From assembly GCF_014195535.1 (NCBI RefSeq), contig NZ_JACIBY010000001.1, positions 685,748 through 749,747 on the forward strand: a DNA stretch of 64,000 nt, written 5' to 3'. The position numbers and the translations under genes are program-made. The stretch's first letter is position 1. Every line of letters begins with the position of its first letter. This stretch comes from Runella defluvii. GTDB lineage: Bacteria > Bacteroidota > Bacteroidia > Cytophagales > Spirosomataceae. The notes under the pieces were generated by a model, which searched no databases, was not told where the DNA came from, and saw nothing but the letters and a program-made list of their open reading frames with translations. This document shows, in pieces, positions 34,887-41,723 of this stretch.

Positions 34887-35199
34887 AATTACACGAAAAC
34901 CCAGACCTATTTGCGGACGCGATATCAATCACGGCAGAGTATCTGAATTTGCCCGAAATTTATGTAGAAAAGGATTATTGGGTCACGTTTACCCTGCAAC
35001 ATACTTTTACGAGCCCTTTGGCGGAATTTACCGTTTTTAAAGGTGGTACGGCTCTAGCGAAATGTTTTTCCTTTATTAGCCGGTTTTCGGAAGACATTGA
35101 TTTGGTGCTGTTACGAGCCCGAGCGTTTTCGTGAATCAGTTGACTGAACACCTTAAAAGTGCCAGTAATGCCGTTTCAGAATTACTGCCCGAACATTAG
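34883..35199 (+). pseudogene. Decayed AbiEii/AbiGii nucleotidyltransferase toxin
   Basis: The readable part (83 codons, 34883-35134) is the start of an AbiEii toxin: YVEKDYWVTFTL, VFKGGTALAKC (the GGTxLxK nucleotide motif) and FSEDIDLVLL (the catalytic DxD-like SEDIDL). It then ends in ARAFS and a stop. Shifting frame shows continuation VNQLTEHLKSASNAVSELLPEH up to an in-frame TAG at 35197, the pattern of the usual next helix. So there is a frameshift followed by a nonsense change and loss of the C-terminal two-thirds. The toxin should be inactive. Confidence 0.8.
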
Positions 35200-35293
35200 A
35201 TAAAAAGGAGGTATTACCAATACAAAGGTAATGATTCGAAAAATTGCCCACATATACTCTGATATTTTCTTTAAGTGCTATCGTGGGAGGTTT

Positions 35294-37759
35294 CTAAACC
35301 TTGATCTCGATTTCGACTTCGTTCTCAATTCTAATTTCTTCGTATATAGGAATTTCAGCGCCAAGCACTTCGATTGAGACAGTAAATGCATAAGGGATTT
35401 GTTCAAAATCCTTATCCCATCCTTTATGCCCTCGTACAGCAAATGACAATTCCTCGGGCATTTGATGCGACTTCAAAATGACCCAGTCTTTTTGTAAACT
35501 ACCTTGGTTCCGGTTCATCTCTGTAACATCCCCAAGGTCACTTCTTTCCCGAATTTTCCATTGAATGGTCTTCCCGTTTTCATTTTTTTTCTTGGCTCTT
35601 TTAGATCCATCTTCCGGCTTGAGGGCACGCTCTGAAAAACCATCAAACTTTTCCTCAAATCTTGAAGATGTCCAGTCAAGCCATGTCGCCAAATATGACT
35701 TTAGTCTTTGCCTTGTTCTGCGCACTTTGGCTGTATAAGCAAGTGTCACCTCTACCAAGACATCATATTCATTTCCCGGATTACGAAGAGATTCAGGTAT
35801 GCGCAAAGAATATATATGACCTTCATTGGCAGCAATAAGGCCCGTACTGTAAAATGTCGCTCGATAGTCTGTATTACTTGTCACACGTTCAATGGAAGGT
35901 AGACCATACCCAAGTTGCCGCATTCCCAGATCTGTTGGGGTGTAGAATAAATCACCTGGAAGCCGAGCACCTTGAACCAGAAGCGCTCTGATCAAATTTA
36001 CTCCTTCATCAGGATATAAGGATTTTAACACCGCAGCAATATGCGTTACCTTTGGGGCACTGTACGAAGTACCTACGTCTGTACCTATTGCAGGTCCACC
36101 ATGAAGGGTTGAAAGAACAAGTTCAGTAGCAGTATTGGAATTAGTCGCAATTTGTGACAACCCATTCTGTGAAGCCACTATTCCGCCACCATACTCAACC
36201 AAATCAGGTTTGATCTGTCCCCACATCCCACGGCCAATCCTTGAATACCCTGAAACCAGCCCATTCCCGCCAACTGATCGCCAGCTAGCATCATGAAAAT
36301 CAATGTGATCAATTGAACCAACGGAAATGCCAAAACTGCTTTGAGCAGGATTTGCAATGCGGCAGTATGATTGTTCTAAATAAGCAGGATAGGTAACTCC
36401 ACTTCGAAGATAAGAACTAACAGTACCAAATGTGATATTTCCTACTGATAAAACAAACAGTACATCATTAGTGTGAATGAGTTTATCAATCATCGCTGCC
36501 CAAGACGACATGTGTTTTATCCGAAATGGGGCGCTTGCTGTAACTGATAGATTATAAAGCTTACAATCATCATTATCTGCGACAATTTGTTGCATAAGCT
36601 GCGCAGGATAAACCTCCAGCAGATGTTTATCTTTATCAAGTACCCTTAAATTTCGGATAAAACATGGGGGTGAAAATGGCGAAGTTAGTGATGAAATCCC
36701 CTTTGGAAAAAGGACTGCGCCTGCAACCTTAGTACCGTGACCACCACTGGGAACATAATCAGCAGTCGACCCGTCACCTTTAAGATATGATGAGGAGCGT
36801 CCAACATCAATTGCCGGAGCCAAATATTTATGTCCCTCCATTATTCCGCTGTCGATCACTCCAACTATTGGTGCTCCCTCTGGCGGAGGAAGAATTTCAA
36901 TTCCATCGAGAACCATCTCTTGGCTATCAGTATCGCCAATCCCTGCCTCTTCAGTTTCAACGACTTCAAAAACAAATGGATAATTTCGAACCAGATCCTT
37001 AAAACCTAAACCCGAGATTTCGACCTTTGCACTAAAACTGTCATCAAAGTCAATTAAACCGCTAGGAATTTTTCCTTTATAAAACTTGACAAAATTTTCA
37101 AAGTGAGTTTGACGCTCAATAAGCGCATCATCCCTTTCTATAAATAGCCTCTGATATTCTTCTAATCTTTTCGGACCTCCTCTTTTATCGGGATCTGGAC
37201 GAGCTCCGAGTGGCTTAGCAAATGCAATAGATACATCGAGCTTAAGAAGGTCGTCGTCTCGAATATCTTTCCACCTTGCAAAAAGCGTCTCAGATAAAAT
37301 ATGTTCAGCACGCCATGAACCTCTATCACCGTCAATGATCTTCCAAAGGTCTCCTACTTTTGCGCTGCCATACTCTTCTGTTACGAAACCGGTAATTTTT
37401 GCTTCAAGAGACCTGAAATTGTCCGTTGATGCACCAATAATAAAACCATCCTCTTCCTCAGAAATAATCTCAATGCCGAAAGCCTCAAGATCAAACGTTG
37501 GAAGTAATAGGTCAGGATTAATCTGAAAAAAGACCGTGACAACATCCTGATCCAGCGGCGCCAGTTGGTTTTGCTCTCGTTCGGCAAACTCACCTTCCCA
37601 ATCAGTCTTTATATCTGTTAGCCAACGCTGTAACTTGCCCGAGTGGCCTTTTCTGTCTGCTTTATTTGCCTTTGTTTCTTCCGCATCTGCGCCGCCGCCT
37701 GTAAGAGCGGCCAGTCCGGTTTTCTTTGTGACAAGTCTCAGGTGAGCAAACTGTTCCAT
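35294..37759 (-). CDS. S8 subtilisin-family protease, IetS-like
   Basis: An 821-residue cytoplasmic (no signal peptide) subtilase. The catalytic triad is complete: Asp303 in VIDSG, His341 in GGHGTKVAG, Ser565 in GTSYSAP; the oxyanion Asn441 lies in LSVGN. About 1-290 is an N-terminal domain that is not an inhibitor of the usual short type. A C-terminal domain of about 180 residues (from around 640) is charged (KRAKKKNENGKT). Its start codon directly follows the AAA ATPase stop (TAGATG), so translation is coupled. The ATPase-plus-subtilase layout is that of IetAS, first described as a toxin-antitoxin/incompatibility pair and later reported as anti-phage. Naming by architecture. Confidence 0.85.
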   Translation of the reverse strand: MEQFAHLRLVTKKTGLAALTGGGADAEETKANKADRKGHSGKLQRWLTDIKTDWEGEFAEREQNQLAPLDQDVVTVFFQINPDLLLPTFDLEAFGIEIISEEEDGFIIGASTDNFRSLEAKITGFVTEEYGSAKVGDLWKIIDGDRGSWRAEHILSETLFARWKDIRDDDLLKLDVSIAFAKPLGARPDPDKRGGPKRLEEYQRLFIERDDALIERQTHFENFVKFYKGKIPSGLIDFDDSFSAKVEISGLGFKDLVRNYPFVFEVVETEEAGIGDTDSQEMVLDGIEILPPPEGAPIVGVIDSGIMEGHKYLAPAIDVGRSSSYLKGDGSTADYVPSGGHGTKVAGAVLFPKGISSLTSPFSPPCFIRNLRVLDKDKHLLEVYPAQLMQQIVADNDDCKLYNLSVTASAPFRIKHMSSWAAMIDKLIHTNDVLFVLSVGNITFGTVSSYLRSGVTYPAYLEQSYCRIANPAQSSFGISVGSIDHIDFHDASWRSVGGNGLVSGYSRIGRGMWGQIKPDLVEYGGGIVASQNGLSQIATNSNTATELVLSTLHGGPAIGTDVGTSYSAPKVTHIAAVLKSLYPDEGVNLIRALLVQGARLPGDLFYTPTDLGMRQLGYGLPSIERVTSNTDYRATFYSTGLIAANEGHIYSLRIPESLRNPGNEYDVLVEVTLAYTAKVRRTRQRLKSYLATWLDWTSSRFEEKFDGFSERALKPEDGSKRAKKKNENGKTIQWKIRERSDLGDVTEMNRNQGSLQKDWVILKSHQMPEELSFAVRGHKGWDKDFEQIPYAFTVSIEVLGAEIPIYEEIRIENEVEIEIKV

Positions 37760-38758
37760 CTATTTTGCGAGGTCTACATTTTCCAAAAAGGCTGTTTCAA
37801 TATCGTCTTTTGATATTTCCGGCCTTAGGCTAATGATAGACTTCTTAGCAGCATCATTTGCAATCTTAACAATAATTGCATAAGAATGTCCTGTCATCTT
37901 CTTCGCATACTTCTTTAAGTCTATTTCCTTGCTAAGTTTTAAAGCAGAAAAGGATATTTTTAACAGTTTCTCAATTTCAAGTTCAGTAGGCTTCTGAAAT
38001 TCGATGATGTCATCGAAGCGTCTAAATAACGCCTTATCCAGACTGCTTTCAAGGTTCGTCGTTGCCACCAGAATACCTTCGCCGTCGTATTCCTCTAATA
38101 ACCCAAGCAAAACGTTTACAATCCGATGGACTTCTCCTACTTCGTTTGATGATACGTTTCTCTGCTTTCCAATAATATCAAATTCATCTAACAGTAAAAC
38201 ACATGGAAAGTCTCTTAAGCTTTCAAAGAGGCTTTGGAGGTTGGATGCAGATTCCCCCAAATAGGAAGAAATGATTGAATCAAATCGTACCTTGTAAAAA
38301 GGTAAACCTAAGTCCCATGCAATGCGTTCAGCAGCCATTGTTTTGCCACATCCCGATGAGCCATAAAACAGGATTTTTCTCCGGGGCTTCAATCCATGAT
38401 GAGCAAGCCGCTCCCGCCCAAGATACTCATTCTCGATCCGAGTTATCTTTTTTTCTACCTCATCCGACAAAACCATTTCATGGCGCAAATAGTCATGCTC
38501 AATATGTTTTGCCAGCGGCAATTTATATCTTCTATCTACAGGGACTTTATAGACACTATCTTTAACTAATCTGAGACTAGGGGCATTTCCTTCGGCTCGA
38601 TTTTTTTTATTTGAAAGAATTGAATTCAATCTTTCTGCTAATTTCTCATGTCCTTTTTTCTTCTCTTCTTCAATAATGGTGTAAGCTACCTTGAACAGAG
38701 GTGATGTATAATCGCCCTCTATTGCTCTAAATAACCGTGTTAACAGTTCCTGATTCAT
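37760..38758 (-). CDS. AAA ATPase, IetA-like
   Basis: A 332-residue AAA ATPase of the single-domain type: N-terminal helical region (about 1-110), Walker A GSSGCGKT at 133-140, Walker B LLLDE at 188-192, sensor-1 region ATTNLES and arginine finger in FRRFDDIIEF. It precedes the subtilase with no gap and should either activate or restrain it, as in IetAS. Together they form a compact two-gene operon on the accessory island beside tRNA-Phe. Promoter not identified: upstream TATCTTTA (minus strand) is one base from TAnnTTTG. Confidence 0.88.
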   Translation of the reverse strand: MNQELLTRLFRAIEGDYTSPLFKVAYTIIEEEKKKGHEKLAERLNSILSNKKNRAEGNAPSLRLVKDSVYKVPVDRRYKLPLAKHIEHDYLRHEMVLSDEVEKKITRIENEYLGRERLAHHGLKPRRKILFYGSSGCGKTMAAERIAWDLGLPFYKVRFDSIISSYLGESASNLQSLFESLRDFPCVLLLDEFDIIGKQRNVSSNEVGEVHRIVNVLLGLLEEYDGEGILVATTNLESSLDKALFRRFDDIIEFQKPTELEIEKLLKISFSALKLSKEIDLKKYAKKMTGHSYAIIVKIANDAAKKSIISLRPEISKDDIETAFLENVDLAK

Positions 38759-39069
38759 AAAATCAACAATTTATGTAAAGATAGCCATTATTCGCCGCTT
38801 ATGATTGCGAAATGTAATGGAACGGCCAGTTATTTTATTGTATAGCAAAATTGCCAGAATGCTGTTTATACAAAGAAAAGAAGCCCTGTTTATTATCTAT
38901 ATTTTTCTAAAATTATTATTTCTACTATTCCCACTTATGGATTGTTGGTATCTCCTGATTATGGTAAAAGCATGATGGTTGAAATTTAAAGATAAATAAT
39001 ATTGAACAATATTTTTAGGATTAGATACAAAAAATGAGTAACCTTCTAATAATGATACTTGCAAAACAA
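38759..39069. other. AT-rich spacer between ietA-like gene and tRNA-Phe
   Basis: About 310 nt with no supported gene. It should contain the ietA-like promoter; the best candidate is TATCTTTA about 18-25 nt upstream of the start on the minus strand. I saw no copy of the tRNA 3' end here or at the other edge of the island, so no attachment site is called. Confidence 0.4.
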
Positions 39070-39070
39070 A

Positions 39071-39104
39071 AAAAGCCGTTACAACTTGCGTTATAACGGC
39101 TTTT
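39071..39104 (-). terminator. Terminator of tRNA-Phe transcript
   Basis: Stem AAAAGCCGTTA (39071-39081) and TAACGGCTTTT (39094-39104), 11 bp, with a T-run on the minus strand, beginning 5 nt past the encoded CCA. Confidence 0.88.
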
Positions 39105-39109
39105 ACCGA

Positions 39110-39185
39110 TGGTGGTGATGGACGGAATCGAACCGCCGACACAAGGATTTTCAGTCCTTTGCTCTACCGACTGAGCTACATCACC
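39110..39185 (-). tRNA. tRNA-Phe (GAA anticodon)
   Basis: Full cloverleaf on the minus strand: acceptor GGTGATG/CATCACC, D-stem GCTC/GAGC, anticodon stem AAGGA/TCCTT with loop CTGAAAA giving anticodon GAA, and T-loop GGTTCGATTCC. The discriminator is A and CCA is encoded (39110-39112). Its 3' end points at the accessory island, the normal orientation for a tRNA integration hotspot. Confidence 0.97.
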
Positions 39186-39220
39186 ATCGTTTTTTGTTTT
39201 GTTCCCGTCGTTCGGGAGTG

Positions 39221-39252
39221 CAAAGATGTGCGATGTGTTTTTTAAATGCAAA
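39221..39252 (-). promoter_or_regulatory. Promoter of tRNA-Phe
   Basis: On the minus strand: TTTG (-33 type, 39252-39249), 20-nt spacer, CATCTTTG (39228-39221; one mismatch from TAnnTTTG). Predicted start near 39214, about 29 nt before the mature 5' end. Confidence 0.6.
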
Positions 39253-39313
39253 CGTTTTTGCTGAAAAAAAATCAAAAAAATGAGTCTTTTTTTGTATCTT
39301 GTTGTTTTTCAAG

Positions 39314-39359
39314 GCGTTTTAGGGCGAAAAATTTTTAAAAATTTTTCGCCCTAAAACGC
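39314..39359 (-). terminator. Perfect 46-bp palindrome, terminator
   Basis: GCGTTTTAGGGCGAAAAATTTTT (23 nt) is followed at once by its exact reverse complement, with no spacer. It lies 9 nt beyond the stop codon of the TPR lipoprotein gene on the minus strand, so it should end that transcript and insulate the tRNA. Confidence 0.72.
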
Positions 39360-39368
39360 TTCTAGTCG

Positions 39369-41723
39369 TTATTGGCCTACAAAATCGCGGTAGGTGCTAC
39401 ATTCTTCGATGATTTCTTTGGTGTAGGCAGAGTTGGCATAATTGCGACGAAGCAAGTCAAAGTACTTGCCTAAGCGTTTCTTTTGCTCTTCGTTCATACG
39501 CTTTTTAAATGCGGCTTGGGTGGCTTCGTCGTAACCGAGGTCGCGGCCTTCGTTGGCCTTAAAGACATAGAACGTGCTTTCTTCGCAAAGAGATGCACCA
39601 AAGGCCGCTTTGGCGGCTAATTCGGGGTCTTTGGTCAATTGCAATGCCTTTTCAAAATACGTTTTTGCTTTGGCAGCGGTGTAATAGTCAACGCCTGTTA
39701 AATCGCGGGGAGGGTAGGTGTATTCGTATTCGCTGCTGCTGCGTTGGCGGTTGAGCAATAACCAGCTGTTGCCAAAATACCCCATGTTGTAGGCTCCACA
39801 GGCCAACAAATAGGCGGCTTGCGCATCACCTGCTTTCATTTGGGTTTCTAACTGAACCATACGAGCCGCAAATGCTGCTGGAGTCAAGGTTTGCGACGGA
39901 CTTTGGCCATTATCGGGCTTGATATAAAACGGATTTTCCGTAAGGTAATCGCTAAAGGGAGATTCCGTCCACGTTTTGGGTGACACATTTTTCCATACTT
40001 CGGCGGCTTGGGCGTACTGGTGTTCTCCCAAAAGGCGGCGACCTAAGACAACGTTCAAGTAGTCAGCATTTACCCCCGATAGTCCCACGAGGCGTTTGCC
40101 AAAGTCATCCAATTGGGGCTGTTGTGCGTACGAAATGGCTTCGCGTAGGGTTGCTACCGAAGTGCTATCCTCGACAGCGTATCGGTCTAGGTTGGTGGCA
40201 AAAGCGGGAGCGTAGCCGTCGGCATTGGCTGGGCGTGACTGCCAACTGGCAGCGGCTTCCAATAAAAAGGCTTTGGCCAAATGAGTGGCAGAGACGTCGC
40301 CCGATGATTTGCTGCTACAGCTCGACCACCATCCGCCTGATTTTTTTTCTTCGGTAGGTTGCCCTCGGTACATTTTTGCCAACAAGCCACAGGCACGCGT
40401 ATAGGCATTAACGATGCGGAAATTCACCGATTTATTGAGTTTTTCCAACATCCCAATCACTTTGCCTTCAAACTCGGACGTAATTCCCTCCTGCTGAGCA
40501 ATCAACAACAATACTTCCTGAATGTCCATTTGTTGTTTGAGGTAGTCGTTGGGGGCGGGAGCGGCTTTGGCTTGCGCAAGGTATTCCTCTGATTTTTTGT
40601 AGTCTTTGTTGACGTAGGCAACGTAAGAGGCAGAAGTGTACCAAAAGGAAGGATTGCTCAAGGCTTTGTTGGTGGCATTGTCGGCGCAAAAATCTCCCAA
40701 TTGTTCAAAGTACGACTTGCTTTCTCCGCGGCGTTTTTCGTAGGCAAGGGTATCTTCTACGTAAGGCATTTCGCCGTTGGCATAGTACTCGTTTTTGTTG
40801 ATTTCACGGGCTGTGATAAGCTCAATAAGGGCGTTTTTAGGATTTAACTCCGTGACTTTTTTGAGCATAGGCAATCCATCCTCCAAAGGCTGAATGGCGC
40901 TCAGGGCGTAAACAGCGGCTTTTTCGTCGTTGTTTTGGCAATAGTCTAAGGCTTTTTCTTGAAAACGAACCCCCTTGATACGCAAACTCAAATCGGCTTC
41001 ACGGCGGCGTGACGGGCAGCGGTCAAACAATTGGGCAAATTCGTACAGCGCTTTGGCAGTATCGCCCAATGCCATGGTCGCACCTGCTTTTCTTGAAAAA
41101 GCCCAATCACTGATAAAGGTTTTGGTTTTCAGTGGTTTAATAAGCTCATCGTAGAGCTTGACGCAGTTGTCAGGCTGCTCTAAAATCATGGCCAATTTCA
41201 CGGCTTGATACCCGTAACGCTCTTTTAAAAACGGGTCGGTCGTACTGCGGGCAAGCTGTTGACTTTTAGCAAATGCTTCCACTAATACCAGCGAATCTTT
41301 GCTTCCTTCTTCCCACGAATAAACGGACGGCTGGTACGATTTTTCAATCGACTTGGCCAATTGGAGATAAGTAACGGCCGCTTTGTTGCCCTTCAACATG
41401 AGGCGGTTGGGCAGCGTATTATTGGCGCTTTCGGTATAAAAATAGTTGTAGGCGATGGTTTCGTCCACCCCTGCGTATTTCGCCCAGGCTTGGGAGTTGA
41501 TGTCTTTTTCAGGACGAAGGGTATCGCTGTAATCGTCCAAATACAGAAATTGTTGGGTAAAGTGGTAGCGCCCGTCGCCCGCTTGGGCAGTGGCGGTTTC
41601 GGGTAAAAAATAGCTCGTAAATTCGTTCAAATCAGCAGGGCCTCCTGCACACGCAAGGAGTATCAATACGGCAATGGTTCTAGCGGAACGCTTGAATAAT
41701 TTGTTGGAGAGAATCTCTTTCAT
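39369..41723 (-). CDS. Large TPR-like lipoprotein of unknown function
   Basis: A 784-residue envelope protein. The signal peptide with lipobox (LLACAGG, Cys about 25) marks it as a lipoprotein. The remainder is alpha-helical with TPR-like repeats (for example ALYEFAQLFDRCPSRR, EEYLAQAKAAPAPNDYLKQ, KTYFEKALQLTKDPELAAKAAFGASLC) and aromatic-rich segments. No catalytic motif is seen, and I do not recognise the family. The start codon lies 44 nt inside the 3' end of the upstream membrane gene, so the two are translated together and probably work together. Confidence 0.72.
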   Translation of the reverse strand: MKEILSNKLFKRSARTIAVLILLACAGGPADLNEFTSYFLPETATAQAGDGRYHFTQQFLYLDDYSDTLRPEKDINSQAWAKYAGVDETIAYNYFYTESANNTLPNRLMLKGNKAAVTYLQLAKSIEKSYQPSVYSWEEGSKDSLVLVEAFAKSQQLARSTTDPFLKERYGYQAVKLAMILEQPDNCVKLYDELIKPLKTKTFISDWAFSRKAGATMALGDTAKALYEFAQLFDRCPSRRREADLSLRIKGVRFQEKALDYCQNNDEKAAVYALSAIQPLEDGLPMLKKVTELNPKNALIELITAREINKNEYYANGEMPYVEDTLAYEKRRGESKSYFEQLGDFCADNATNKALSNPSFWYTSASYVAYVNKDYKKSEEYLAQAKAAPAPNDYLKQQMDIQEVLLLIAQQEGITSEFEGKVIGMLEKLNKSVNFRIVNAYTRACGLLAKMYRGQPTEEKKSGGWWSSCSSKSSGDVSATHLAKAFLLEAAASWQSRPANADGYAPAFATNLDRYAVEDSTSVATLREAISYAQQPQLDDFGKRLVGLSGVNADYLNVVLGRRLLGEHQYAQAAEVWKNVSPKTWTESPFSDYLTENPFYIKPDNGQSPSQTLTPAAFAARMVQLETQMKAGDAQAAYLLACGAYNMGYFGNSWLLLNRQRSSSEYEYTYPPRDLTGVDYYTAAKAKTYFEKALQLTKDPELAAKAAFGASLCEESTFYVFKANEGRDLGYDEATQAAFKKRMNEEQKKRLGKYFDLLRRNYANSAYTKEIIEECSTYRDFVGQ

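Noticed and set aside
38897-39142. Small open frame across the tRNA-Phe gene
   Set aside because: It overlaps a perfect tRNA cloverleaf and terminator, and encodes no recognisable protein.
39110-39185. Attachment-site duplication from tRNA integration
   Set aside because: I could find no second copy of the tRNA 3' end at the other side of the island, so no att pair is claimed.
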